The notes below the pieces were generated by a model, which was not told the origin of the DNA, did no database searches, and was given only the letters and a program-made list of their open reading frames with translations. From assembly GCA_964356355.1 (NCBI GenBank), contig CAYHGX010000004.1, positions 1-64,000 on the forward strand: DNA of 64,000 bases. The letters run 5' to 3'. A program made the translations under genes and the position numbers. This DNA comes from CAYHGX01 sp964356355. GTDB taxonomy: Bacteria > Patescibacteriota > Gracilibacteria > UBA1369 > LOWO2-01-FULL-3. Positions 1 through 9,046 of the stretch are shown piece after piece; position 1 is the first letter of the stretch, and every line of letters starts with the position of its first letter.

Positions 1-1014
<1,014 letters not shown>

Positions 1015-1024
1015 TTGCCAAAAA

Positions 1025-1654
1025 ATGCAGAGAATGTCGTGGGATGATCCAGGTGTGTATGAGGCTTGCGCTCGGGTGCTTAGGGCGGGTGGTGTTGTGT
1101 TGCATCCAACGGAGACCTGCTATGGGTTGGCCGTTGATGTTTTTAATGAAGAGGCTTTGGTTAAATTGTATGCTTTGAAAGGGATGGGCAGAGACAAGCC
1201 GGTGAGTGTTTTGGTGAATGACTTGGCTATGGCTAAGAGGTTTGGGGATTTTCCAGTGAGAGCTGAGAAGTTGGCGTTGATGTATTGGCCTGGGCCGCTT
1301 TCTCTTGTGGTTAAAAGGAGGAGGTTTGAGGAAGGGGGCTTGCCTGAGTTTGTGAACGTTGCGGAGGCTTTTGTTTCTTTGCGCTGTAGTGATGTGGAAT
1401 TTTGCTCCAGGATGGTGGGGGAGTTTGGTGGGCCGGTTTCGACTACTAGTGCAAATTATACTGGCGAGCCTCAGGCTTATGAGGTTGAGGATTTGAGTCA
1501 GGAGTTTTTGGAGGGCGTCGATTTGATTGTTGATGGTGGAAGGCTTGAGGAAAATGCTCCTTCAACGATTTTGCGAGTGGATGGTGAAAGGATTGAGGTT
1601 TTGCGTCAGGGTGGGTTGTTTATTTGCCTAGAAAATGAGGAAGGAATGTGGTGA
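1025..1654 (+). CDS. tsaC: Threonylcarbamoyl-AMP synthase (Sua5/YciO/YrdC family)
   Basis: Makes threonylcarbamoyl-AMP from threonine, bicarbonate and ATP, the first step of the t6A37 modification of ANN-decoding tRNAs. The 209-residue protein is a stand-alone YrdC domain. HPTETCYGLA lies at residues 27-36, the KGMGRDKPVSVLV substrate loop at 52-64, WPGPLSLV at 88-95, STTSAN at 139-144 and a C-terminal APSTIL strand near 178-183. Length fits the short TsaC/YwlC form without the Sua5 C-terminal domain. It ends in TGA. Its last 35 bases overlap, tail to tail, the end of the membrane protein gene on the other strand. Confidence 0.93.
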   Translation: MQRMSWDDPGVYEACARVLRAGGVVLHPTETCYGLAVDVFNEEALVKLYALKGMGRDKPVSVLVNDLAMAKRFGDFPVRAEKLALMYWPGPLSLVVKRRRFEEGGLPEFVNVAEAFVSLRCSDVEFCSRMVGEFGGPVSTTSANYTGEPQAYEVEDLSQEFLEGVDLIVDGGRLEENAPSTILRVDGERIEVLRQGGLFICLENEEGMW

Positions 1655-2093
1655 TTGATTCTATTCCGGCGGTGAGGAGGAGGGCGGAAAGGATAACTCC
1701 AAGGGTGATGTATGAGAGGGCTTTCCAGTAGTCAACGCCGAAGATGAAGGCGATAATGGCTCCTTCAGCGCTGCCGAAGCCTGGAAGCGGAGTGGCAACG
1801 AAGGCGATTAGGAATAGCGCTCCGAATCTTTTGAAGAGCTTGGAGTTTTGTTTGTGAGTTGTGTGGAAGAGTTTTTGGAAGAATTTGTCGATTAGTTGTG
1901 ATCTTTTTCTAGTGAATATTGATACTGGTTCGATTAGTGCGAGAAGGATTGCCGCTGGAATGATTGTGCCTGCGATTGAAAAGATAAGGGTGCTGGTGTT
2001 GGATAGTCCTAGTTTTATGCCAAGAGGGATCGCTAATTTTAGATTTAGAATGGGGGTCATCGCTGCGAAAAAGACTGTGAGTTCGTGTGGCAT
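1620..2093 (-). CDS. Small multidrug-export family membrane protein (COG2426/PF06695)
   Basis: A 157-residue integral membrane protein with four to five hydrophobic segments (about 8-28, 36-56, 90-110 and 118-148). The pattern of a polar-free first helix, a Lys/Arg-rich middle loop (residues 60-88) and the GFGSAEGAIIAFIFG segment fits the family annotated as small multidrug export protein; its transport role is not proven in that family. The start is ATG 2093. Its 3' end runs 35 bases into the end of the convergent Sua5 gene. No operon partner is seen. Confidence 0.75.
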   Translation of the reverse strand: MPHELTVFFAAMTPILNLKLAIPLGIKLGLSNTSTLIFSIAGTIIPAAILLALIEPVSIFTRKRSQLIDKFFQKLFHTTHKQNSKLFKRFGALFLIAFVATPLPGFGSAEGAIIAFIFGVDYWKALSYITLGVILSALLLTAGIESITTFLPHFLGK

Positions 2094-2283
2094 TTCTCTT
2101 TGTTTAGTGTGTTTATTTTATTTGTTTATTGGCCTTAAAGTAAAGGAGTAAAGGTTAGTGCAAAAAAGTTAAACAACATAACTATTTTTGTACAAGCTCA
2201 AGTAGTTTGATCTGTTGTTGCTTTGTACTATTCTCTAATTCGTATTTGCAGTAAAAAAGTTATACACAACTGGTGCACAACTT

Positions 2284-2314
2284 TTGAACAGCAAGTGTGA
2301 TTTATCCCTATACT
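2284..2314 (+). promoter_or_regulatory. Possible rsmH promoter giving a nearly leaderless transcript
   Basis: TTGAAC (2284-2289) and TATACT (2309-2314) are separated by a rather long 19-base spacer. Transcription would begin near 2321, two bases before the ATG at 2323. Upstream, 2255-2284 has an AAAAGTT/AACTTTT inverted repeat that encloses one DnaA-box-like TTATACACA (2260-2268). Confidence 0.35.
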
Positions 2315-2322
2315 GAGCGCAA

Positions 2323-3249
2323 ATGGAGCATCTGTCAGTTTTGAAGAGTGATGTTCAAAAATTTTTACAACTGGAGCCGGGGGAGGTGGTGGTAGATGCT
2401 ACTTTAGGGCTTGGGGGACACAGTTTGGATGTTTTAAAGGCAGTGGGCGAAAGTGGAAAGTTGATAGCATTTGAGCAGGACGAGCGGAATTTGGAGGAGG
2501 CAAAGCAGAGGCTAAAGGCTTATGAAAAACAAATAGTTTATATTCACGATAATTTTTGCAACTTAAAAACTAGGGTTACCGGTAGTGGGGTGGATCAGGT
2601 GGATGCGATTTTGTTTGATCTTGGGCTTTCTTCTCCTCATGTAGATGAGGCGGAGAGAGGGTTTTCTTTTATGAAGGAGGCGCCGCTCGATATGAGATTT
2701 GATCAAAGGCAATCGCTTACAGCTGAGAGGGTGATTAATGAGTATGAGGAAGAGAAATTGGCTGAAATTTTCCATATATACGGCGAGGAGCCGATGGGAA
2801 GAAAGATTGCCAGGATGATTTGCGAAAGGCGCAAGGATAAGCTGTTTAGTTCTACGGTGGAGTTGGCTGATTATGTGGCTGGATTGGTGCCAAAGAAGTT
2901 TGCAAAGAAGGTGCATGGAGCGACGAGAGTGTTTCAGGCCTTGAGAATAGAGGTTAATGATGAGCTTGAGGTGTTGAAGACTGCGTTGAAGGAGTCGATG
3001 GAGGTTTTAAAGGTTGGTGGGAGAGTGGTGATTATTGCCTATCATTCATTGGAAGATCGTATCGTAAAGCACTTTTTTAAGGATTTGGAGCGGCCTGTGG
3101 CGGTGGGAGAGGAGAGTATTTATAGCAATTTTGCAGATCCCTTTGTGGAGAATTTAATAAAAAAACCGGTGGTACCTAGTGAGGAGGAGGTTAGGGAGAA
3201 TCCTCGTAGTAGAAGCGCAAAATTACGTGCTTATAAAAAACTAAAATAA
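2323..3249 (+). CDS. rsmH: 16S rRNA (cytosine1402-N4)-methyltransferase RsmH
   Basis: Methylates N4 of C1402 in the ribosomal P site using SAM. The 308 residues match the usual family length. The SAM-binding loop VDATLGLGGHS is near residues 24-34, LFDLGLSSPHVDEAERG near 97-113, PLDMRFD near 122-128 and IIAYHSLEDRIVKHFF near 238-253. In most bacteria this gene opens the division and cell-wall cluster after mraZ. Here mraZ is absent and the next gene, 17 bases on, is an FtsL-like membrane protein, so a remnant of that cluster is kept. Confidence 0.97.
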   Translation: MEHLSVLKSDVQKFLQLEPGEVVVDATLGLGGHSLDVLKAVGESGKLIAFEQDERNLEEAKQRLKAYEKQIVYIHDNFCNLKTRVTGSGVDQVDAILFDLGLSSPHVDEAERGFSFMKEAPLDMRFDQRQSLTAERVINEYEEEKLAEIFHIYGEEPMGRKIARMICERRKDKLFSSTVELADYVAGLVPKKFAKKVHGATRVFQALRIEVNDELEVLKTALKESMEVLKVGGRVVIIAYHSLEDRIVKHFFKDLERPVAVGEESIYSNFADPFVENLIKKPVVPSEEEVRENPRSRSAKLRAYKKLK

Positions 3250-3266
3250 ACTAACAGAAATACAAA

Positions 3267-3620
3267 ATGTTACAACTAGCTTTAAATCGGGGAATTGCAG
3301 GTAAGGTGGAGGCTTTGCGCAGATATGTATTGAGTTTTAGGATTGGTCCATATTTTTTGGTGGGTTCTTTGATCTTTTTTGTGGCTTTAATTACAGTGAT
3401 TACTCTTATGTTTTCTACAAGGCAGGTAACCAAGGGGTACGTGCTTAGTTCACTGGAGGCTGCTCAGCATAATCTTATGAAGGAGAGTGAGGGGAAGGAT
3501 ATGCAGATCTCTCAGGTACGTTCTTTGAGCTATATTCAGGGTCTTGACAGAGTAAAGGTGATGGTAAGGCCTAGTCAGGTGAGTTTCGTGGCTGGTGGAG
3601 GGGTTTTGGTTAAAAAATAG
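3267..3620 (+). CDS. Single-pass membrane protein, FtsL-like candidate
   Basis: A 117-residue protein with a basic cytoplasmic start (residues 1-27), one transmembrane helix (about 28-50) and an outside region with a short predicted coiled coil (55-85), then a beta-like tail ending VSFVAGGGVLVKK. Size, topology and position directly behind rsmH fit FtsL, which joins FtsB and FtsQ at the division site. FtsL sequences diverge strongly, so the call rests on context. The gene probably shares the rsmH transcript. Confidence 0.55.
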   Translation: MLQLALNRGIAGKVEALRRYVLSFRIGPYFLVGSLIFFVALITVITLMFSTRQVTKGYVLSSLEAAQHNLMKESEGKDMQISQVRSLSYIQGLDRVKVMVRPSQVSFVAGGGVLVKK

Positions 3621-3656
3621 GCTTTTCTTAGCTAAAAGATTATTACTTTTTCACCC

Positions 3657-3710
3657 TTGCATATTTTTTAAAATATGCGTAGAATCTACGCATTGTATTT
3701 TTGAAAATAC
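3657..3710 (+). promoter_or_regulatory. Promoter embedded in three consecutive palindromes
   Basis: TTGCAT (3657-3662), a 17-base spacer and TAGAAT (3680-3685) form a good sigma70-type promoter. Three inverted repeats are stacked on it: 3659-3678 with 9-base arms (GCATATTTT), 3676-3692 with 7-base arms (TGCGTAG) centred on the -10, and 3695-3710 with 7-base arms (GTATTTT) ending just before the start codon at 3711. The first two look like operators; the third would lie in the short 5' leader as a small RNA hairpin. Confidence 0.55.
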
Positions 3711-5357
3711 GTGATTATGACAAGGGTTATCGATTTCGTCAATGGCGACGAGGAGGATGGTAGTGAGGAGGTTGAGGTGGTGAGAAATCGCTATGATAGT
3801 GATGGACCTGCTGCTGTAGCTAGTGAGAGTGGTTTTTTTGATGGTGAGGGTGATGGGGGAGATGATGGTAATAGACGCGATGATCCTTCTGAAAGTGGCG
3901 ATTATGAGCCGGGGCTTTCTGTTGAAGGCGATTTTTCTGGTTTTGCTGATGTAGTAGAGGCGAGAAGTGGCCGTATGGAGTCTGACAGTAGGCCGCCGGA
4001 AGCTGTTACTGCTGCTATTTCTGATGGCGTACGGGGAAATTTGGTGATTGCTGGAAATGATACTGAGGCTCAAATTGCTGAGGTGGTGGGGCATGTGGTT
4101 GAAAGGTCTGCCTTGAATGAGATGATGGAAAATCCAAATGCCAATAAGGTGCTTTCTGCAAGAAATGCTGTAGGTGATGAATTTGCCGTTGTGTTGGTGG
4201 ATCGTAATGTTGGAACACAGGTGCCGGGTGCGGTGGTATATGAAAGGGCGGTGTTTTTTTGTGGTAAAGAGGTGCCAATGGATCCGCAGGGAAAGCCCGA
4301 TTTTAGGCGTTTTGATAATGGGAAAACAGATGAGGTCTTGCTTAAGGGGATGTTTGAATCTTTTGGGCGAGATTTGTTTGATGCTGATTTGAAGGCTTTG
4401 AATATTAATACTGAAATGTGGTTGGCGGGATTGAAACAAATTGGTAGATACGTGGATGTGGAAAGAAGAGGCAAAATAGAGAGAGAGTTTGTGGTGGAAA
4501 CTGATATTGATGATTTGTTTGAAAATTTAAGGGTGGATTTTTCCGAGCTTGGTAAGGTTAAGTCTTTGGTGGGAGTGAGTGAGTTTTTTTCCAAAATGAT
4601 GCCCAATACTCCTATGCATAATATGATTACCCATATGATTCAGGGGCCTTGTAGAGCGATGGAGGCTGCTATTGATGCCTACTTGATGGATGCCGTGAAT
4701 GCGAATGATGTGTTGATTGGACTGGAGATGCTTCATAGCAGTGGGCAGCGGTTGGCAGTGATTACCGAGGAATTCTTACCTCTTATTGTGAAGCATGGTG
4801 TGCATCCGCATCCTGTTAATTTGAGAGAAATTGCAGAAAAAATGAAAAGATGCGTGGGTGATGATCAGCAGAGAGCAAAAGTGGAGGTAGATGTGGATCC
4901 AAATGTTGTGGGGTTTTTCTCAGAGGCTTTTTTGCTGCCAATTTTGGAAAATGCTGTTATTAACGCTATAAAATTTGGTGGAAAAGTAAGAATCACTGCT
5001 GAGGAAGAGGAGGGGGCGGTTGTTTTAAGGGTTCATGATGATGCTCCGGATATGCCGCAGTCTACTTTAGAAAACCTATTTTTAAGGGCTGTTGATCCTG
5101 CTCAGCCAGTTGTGCCTGGAGTGCAAAAGGGCAGTGGAACGGGGAGTTTTATAGCGGGTAAAATTATGACAGATATGAAGGCTTCAGGGATTCCTGGTGC
5201 GGATAAATTTGGTATTAGATTCTTGCAGAAGCAAAGCCCAAGATTGAAATGTCTTGAGATGACTATGCCTTCTTATGGTTATAGTCAGGCGGCTTATTCT
5301 TATGTATTGAATCGTAGTGCAAATAATGGTCAGGTGAACATGGAAGCTGCGGCTTAA
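3711..5357 (+). CDS. Orphan histidine-kinase-like ATPase, cytoplasmic
   Basis: A 548-residue soluble protein. The C-terminal third is a GHKL ATPase domain: N-box ENAVINAIKFGG (413-424), a D-containing VHDDAPDMP (441-449) and a glycine lid KGSGTGSFI (473-481). Before it, residues 300-360 form a helical region with H308 in the arrangement H-x4-P (HMIQGP), as in the phospho-acceptor H-box of two-component kinases. The first 110 residues are very acidic and low in complexity; residues 110-260 are an unrecognised domain. There are no membrane helices and no receiver domain or response regulator nearby. Start is GTG 3711 or ATG 3717. Kinase activity is inferred; a regulatory ATPase is also possible. 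Confidence 0.65.
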   Translation: MIMTRVIDFVNGDEEDGSEEVEVVRNRYDSDGPAAVASESGFFDGEGDGGDDGNRRDDPSESGDYEPGLSVEGDFSGFADVVEARSGRMESDSRPPEAVTAAISDGVRGNLVIAGNDTEAQIAEVVGHVVERSALNEMMENPNANKVLSARNAVGDEFAVVLVDRNVGTQVPGAVVYERAVFFCGKEVPMDPQGKPDFRRFDNGKTDEVLLKGMFESFGRDLFDADLKALNINTEMWLAGLKQIGRYVDVERRGKIEREFVVETDIDDLFENLRVDFSELGKVKSLVGVSEFFSKMMPNTPMHNMITHMIQGPCRAMEAAIDAYLMDAVNANDVLIGLEMLHSSGQRLAVITEEFLPLIVKHGVHPHPVNLREIAEKMKRCVGDDQQRAKVEVDVDPNVVGFFSEAFLLPILENAVINAIKFGGKVRITAEEEEGAVVLRVHDDAPDMPQSTLENLFLRAVDPAQPVVPGVQKGSGTGSFIAGKIMTDMKASGIPGADKFGIRFLQKQSPRLKCLEMTMPSYGYSQAAYSYVLNRSANNGQVNMEAAA

Positions 5358-5476
5358 GCTTGACGGGGAAAATATTTTTGAGAGGTTTGGCGCTCCGTGG
5401 TTTTGCTTGTTAGCAATTGCTTCGCTTGGGATATTGTCGCCTCACTTCGGCGCTGCGCGCGTTTGGCGGCCTTTGT

Positions 5477-5503
5477 TGTTAGCACTTCGCTGCGCTCGTG
5501 CTT
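5477..5503 (+). repeat. Dispersed hairpin repeat, copy 1
   Basis: TGTTAGCACTTCGCTGCGCT followed by CGTGCTT. The ends AGCAC/GTGCT pair, giving a hairpin. Closely related copies lie at 39435-39462 (opposite orientation) and 51031-51058. A degenerate copy sits at 5408-5428. The surrounding spacer (5358-5581) is locally GC-rich with CGCGCG next to the repeat, as in copy 2, and holds no credible gene. Confidence 0.7.
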
Positions 5504-5581
5504 GTTGGTATTGAAATTTGGCTCTTTTTGCTTTAATCTCCACTTAACAAAAGGGGGCGATTATTTTCTAAACAAAAATTT

Positions 5582-6514
5582 ATGACAGCAAAGGATCCAA
5601 TGAGATTTTTTAGAAAAAATGCTTATTCTCCGGGGGAAATGGCGAGAATGAGGCAGATGGTGAGGCCAAGTGGTACGACTTTGATTTTGCCTTACGATCA
5701 ATTTATTGAACATGACAACAGACACATGGATCCAAATCCAAAGGCTGCTGATCCACATTATATTTGTGAATTGGCTGAAGCTGGTGGATATAATGCTGTG
5801 GCGATTCACTATGGGCTGGCGAAAAGATATTGGACTAAGATGGCAGGTAGTGTGCCGTTGCTTTTGAAAATTAATGGTAAGACTGCGATTCCAAATCAAT
5901 CTACGCCTTTGAGTGTGCATACTGCTTATGTGGATGATGCAGTGCGCATGGGTGCGGCGGCGATTGGTTATACAATGTATTATGGTTCGCCTCGTCAGGA
6001 TGAGGATATTCCTCAGTTGGCTAATGTAAGAGCGGAATGTGATCAGTATGGGATGCCGTTGGTGATTTGGGCCTATCCACGCGGAGTGGATGTGGAGGCA
6101 AAGGGTGGTAAGGACTGTAGTTATATGGTTGAGAGTGCGGTGAGAATGGCAACAGAAATGGGGGCAACTGTGATTAAGGCAAATATGCCGGGTACGGCAA
6201 AGGCTGATTTTTATGATCACAAGGATGTTCCAGAGTATTATAAGAAGATGGAAAAGGAGCTAAGTGCGATGCCTGCAAAGGAACAGAAGTGGGAGAGGGC
6301 AAGAAGAGTGGTGGAGGCAGCTCAGGGAGTTCCTGTGTTGTTTAGTGGCGGCAGTGAGATTGGTGATGATGATTTGATTGAGAATGCACAGGCTTGTATA
6401 GACGCCGGGTGTTTTGGCTTTATTTTTGGCCGCAATATGTGGAAGAGAGAGATGACTCAGTCTTTGGAGTTAACAAGTAAATTCCAAGAAATGTTGGATG
6501 AGACTGCTAAATAA
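5582..6514 (+). CDS. fbaB: Fructose-bisphosphate aldolase class I (DhnA/FbaB type)
   Basis: Cleaves or condenses fructose-1,6-bisphosphate to and from the triose phosphates through a Schiff-base lysine; cytosolic. The 310-residue protein belongs to the archaeal-type class I group. YDQFIEHDN (38-46) opens the barrel, K199 in ATVIKANMPG is the likely Schiff-base lysine, and SGGSEIGDDD (255-264) and GFIFGRNMW (279-287) form the phosphate site. The ATG at 5582 is chosen because the next Met (residue 7) would trim the conserved start only slightly. It begins a run with gap (15 bases on), fbp and a sigma factor, which suggests one transcript. Confidence 0.93.
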   Translation: MTAKDPMRFFRKNAYSPGEMARMRQMVRPSGTTLILPYDQFIEHDNRHMDPNPKAADPHYICELAEAGGYNAVAIHYGLAKRYWTKMAGSVPLLLKINGKTAIPNQSTPLSVHTAYVDDAVRMGAAAIGYTMYYGSPRQDEDIPQLANVRAECDQYGMPLVIWAYPRGVDVEAKGGKDCSYMVESAVRMATEMGATVIKANMPGTAKADFYDHKDVPEYYKKMEKELSAMPAKEQKWERARRVVEAAQGVPVLFSGGSEIGDDDLIENAQACIDAGCFGFIFGRNMWKREMTQSLELTSKFQEMLDETAK

Positions 6515-6529
6515 AATAATCACTGTTAT

Positions 6530-7534
6530 ATGGCGATTAAAGTTGCGATTAATGGATATGGTAGGATCGGAAGGGGGCTTCATAGATTGGCTCTCAAAAA
6601 TCCTGAGATTGAGATTGTGGCAATAAATAGTCGGGCTGATGCCCACTCTCATGCTTATTTGTTGAAATACGATTCTTTATATGGGAAATGTGACGCGGAT
6701 ATTCAGGTGGAGGGAAGTGACTTAGTGATCGATGGAACGAGGGTTTTTGTTTATCAAATTGCAGAGATTGAAAATATTGATTGGGGAAAACATGGAGTGG
6801 ATGTGGTGATTGAGTCTACTGGTAGATTTACTACCAAAGTGGATGCGGAAAAGCATATCCGCGCTGGAGCGAAAAAGGTGCTTATTACTGCGCCTTGTGA
6901 TGATTTGGAGGTGCCAAATATAGTGATGGGCGTGAATGATCTTGATTATGTGTCTTCTGATTATACGGTTCTTTCCAATGCTTCGTGCACTACGAATTGT
7001 TTGGCGCCGGTGATGAAGGTGCTGAATGATGAATTTGGGGTAGAGGTGAGTTTTGTGTCTACTCTTCATGCTTTTACCTATACTCAGAATCTTTTGGATA
7101 ACTCTAATCCGGAGGATTTTCGGAGATCTAGAGCTACTACGGAATCAATTATTCCAACAAGTACTGGAGCGATGAAGGCGATTTATCGTGTAATTCCAGA
7201 ATTAAAGGGCAAGGTGGATGGTATGGCTTTTAGAGTGCCGATTCCAACTGTTTCCTGTATTGACTTGGTGGCGAAGTTGAACAAAAAGGTGACGAGCGAA
7301 GAGGTGAATGAGGCTTTTAAACAGTATGAAAAAGGCAGGATGAAGGGAATTCTTGGCACTACTGATGAGCCCTTGGTTTCAGTGGATTTTAGAGGGGATT
7401 CTCGTTCAAGTATTGTGGACTTGCCGATTACAAAGGTGCTTGCTGATAATTATGTGAAAATTGTGGCTTGGTACGATAATGAATGGGGTTATATTTGCAG
7501 AGTGGAAGATATGGTAAGATGGATTTGCAAATAA
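6530..7534 (+). CDS. gap: Glyceraldehyde-3-phosphate dehydrogenase, copy 2 (GapB-like candidate)
   Basis: Complete 334-residue phosphorylating GAPDH with KVAINGYGRIGRG (4-16), catalytic Cys153 in [18 protein letters not shown] with the catalytic His, and YDNEWGYICR at the end. In the coenzyme loop it has AINSRAD: Ser34-Arg35 replace the Asp34-Leu35 of copy 1 (1-953). Loss of Asp and gain of Arg is the usual way GAPDHs accept NADP, so NADP-linked, gluconeogenic use is inferred. The location between aldolase and FBPase supports that. Its stop lies 8 bases before the likely FBPase start. Confidence 0.95.
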   Translation: MAIKVAINGYGRIGRGLHRLALKNPEIEIVAINSRADAHSHAYLLKYDSLYGKCDADIQVEGSDLVIDGTRVFVYQIAEIENIDWGKHGVDVVIESTGRFTTKVDAEKHIRAGAKKVLITAPCDDLEVPNIVMGVNDLDYVSSDYTVLSNASCTTNCLAPVMKVLNDEFGVEVSFVSTLHAFTYTQNLLDNSNPEDFRRSRATTESIIPTSTGAMKAIYRVIPELKGKVDGMAFRVPIPTVSCIDLVAKLNKKVTSEEVNEAFKQYEKGRMKGILGTTDEPLVSVDFRGDSRSSIVDLPITKVLADNYVKIVAWYDNEWGYICRVEDMVRWICK

Positions 7535-7542
7535 AATTTTCT

Positions 7543-8454
7543 ATGAAAAATATTGGTGAGTTTTTAAAGGACGCAGGCCTTGAGGGGTCTTTGGCCGAGG
7601 TATTTAATACTTTGGCTTCAAGCGTGAAGCGTATTGCGGAGGCGATTGCTTTTGCGGATAGTGGAAAGGCTGAGAGTATGAACTCCTTCGGTGAAGAGCA
7701 GTTGCAGTTGGATTTGTTGGCGGAGAGGATTATTGAAGAGGAGGCGAAGAAAAATGCAAAAATTGGGCTGATTGCTTCCGAAGAATTAGAGCAGGAGGAG
7801 AAGATTTCTGATGGGGAATTTGGGATTTGTTATGATCCACTTGATGGATCTTCGCTTGTAGATAGCAATTTGGCAGTTGGAACGATTTTTGGAATTTATA
7901 AAACGGGAACTTTTATTGGGGTGAAGGGTAGGGAGCAGTTGGGGGCCTTGATTGCTGTGTATGGGCCGAGAACAAGCATTGTCCTTACTTTTTTGAAAGG
8001 GGTGCATGAATTTGTTTTGGATAGCAAAGGAGATTTTATTTTGAGCAATGAGGGGATGAAAGTGGGAGAAGGTAAAATGTTTGCTCCTGGCAATTTGAGG
8101 GCTTGTGTAAGTGAAAAATGGTATTTGGATTTGGTTAACTACTGGATTAAAGAACAATATACTTTGAGGTATTCTGGTGGCATGGTGCCGGATATTAATC
8201 AGATTTTGATTAAGGGAAAGGGAATATTCAGTTATCCTGGGTATGATGAGGCGAGAGAGGGGAAGCTTAGATTGCTTTTTGAGTGTGCTCCTATGGCTTT
8301 GTTGATGGAAGAGGCAGGTGGGGCTGGAAGTGACGGTAACGTTTCTATCCTGGATAAAGTTGTAGAGAGTGTGCAACAGCGAACTCCCGTGTTTTTGGGA
8401 TCAATTGGAGAGGTTGAGAGGTGTAAACTGAATTATGGAGCAGCAAAAATATGA
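7543..8454 (+). CDS. fbp: Fructose-1,6-bisphosphatase, class I
   Basis: Hydrolyses fructose-1,6-bisphosphate to fructose-6-phosphate, the committed step of gluconeogenesis. About 303 residues. Metal-site motif DPLDGSS and the following SNLAVGTIFGIY are present, as are RYSGGMVPDINQ and QRTPVFLGSIGEVE near the end. ASEELEQ supplies the Glu residues of the first metal site. I place the start at ATG 7543; in-frame ATGs at 7519 and 7483 would overlap the gap gene and add residues with no family similarity. The gene ends in TGA inside the sigma factor gene, overlapping it by 20 bases, so translation of the two is probably coupled. Confidence 0.93.
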   Translation: MKNIGEFLKDAGLEGSLAEVFNTLASSVKRIAEAIAFADSGKAESMNSFGEEQLQLDLLAERIIEEEAKKNAKIGLIASEELEQEEKISDGEFGICYDPLDGSSLVDSNLAVGTIFGIYKTGTFIGVKGREQLGALIAVYGPRTSIVLTFLKGVHEFVLDSKGDFILSNEGMKVGEGKMFAPGNLRACVSEKWYLDLVNYWIKEQYTLRYSGGMVPDINQILIKGKGIFSYPGYDEAREGKLRLLFECAPMALLMEEAGGAGSDGNVSILDKVVESVQQRTPVFLGSIGEVERCKLNYGAAKI

Positions 8455-9004
8455 CAATGAGGAGATAGAATCTTTAGTAAAGAGGGTTCAGCTTCGAGCA
8501 GATCAGGATGCTTTTGCTGATCTGTATCACTATTTTGTGGATAGGATTTTTCGTTATGTTTTTTATCGGGTGAAAAGTGAGGATGCGGAGGATATTGTGG
8601 AAATGGTGTTTGTGAAGGCCTGGGAAAATATTAGGCAGTACAAGCGTGCTAATCGCACTTTCTCGGCTTGGATATTTAGGATTGCACATAACTTGGTAGT
8701 GGACTATTACCGAGCGTCTAAGGATGCTGTAGAAGAGTTGGATTTTCAGTATGCAGATCATAAAGATGAAGCTAATCCGGTGAAATTGGCGGAATTGTCT
8801 CTTACTCAGGCAACCTTGAAGAGGGCTGTTTCTAAGTTGAAGAAGCAGTATCAGGATATTGTGGTGCTTAAGTTTGTAAATGATTTGTCCAACAAGGAAA
8901 TTGCTGATTTGTTAGGTAAAAATGAAGGAACGTTGCGAATTTTGCAGTTTAGGGCCTTGAGGGCACTGAAGAGTGAGTTGAAAAGTATGGGTGTGGATTA
9001 TTAA
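8435..9004 (+). CDS. ECF-type RNA polymerase sigma factor
   Basis: 189-residue sigma70-family factor reduced to regions 2 and 4. Region 2 spans about residues 24-100 and carries the core-binding DAEDIVEMVFVKAWENI and the promoter-melting FSAWIFRIAHNLVVDYYR segments; region 4 (about 128-185) has the helix-turn-helix LSNKEIADLLGKNEGTLR. It directs RNA polymerase to a small regulon. It overlaps fbp by 20 bases and is followed 42 bases on by a FecR-domain membrane protein with a cytoplasmic head, the usual sigma/anti-sigma order. Its target promoters cannot be told from this window. Confidence 0.93.
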   Translation: MEQQKYDNEEIESLVKRVQLRADQDAFADLYHYFVDRIFRYVFYRVKSEDAEDIVEMVFVKAWENIRQYKRANRTFSAWIFRIAHNLVVDYYRASKDAVEELDFQYADHKDEANPVKLAELSLTQATLKRAVSKLKKQYQDIVVLKFVNDLSNKEIADLLGKNEGTLRILQFRALRALKSELKSMGVDY

Positions 9005-9046
9005 CTTTCTGTAACAAAAGATTAAATCTCACGTTTGTAAAGGTAT

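Noticed and set aside
2155..2290. Replication origin near rsmH
   Set aside because: Only one DnaA-box-like TTATACACA is visible, there is no cluster, no AT-rich unwinding array and no dnaA or dnaN gene.
5397..5585. A 62-codon open frame as a gene
   Set aside because: It runs through the hairpin repeat and GC-rich spacer and its product has no protein-like pattern; it overlaps the aldolase start.
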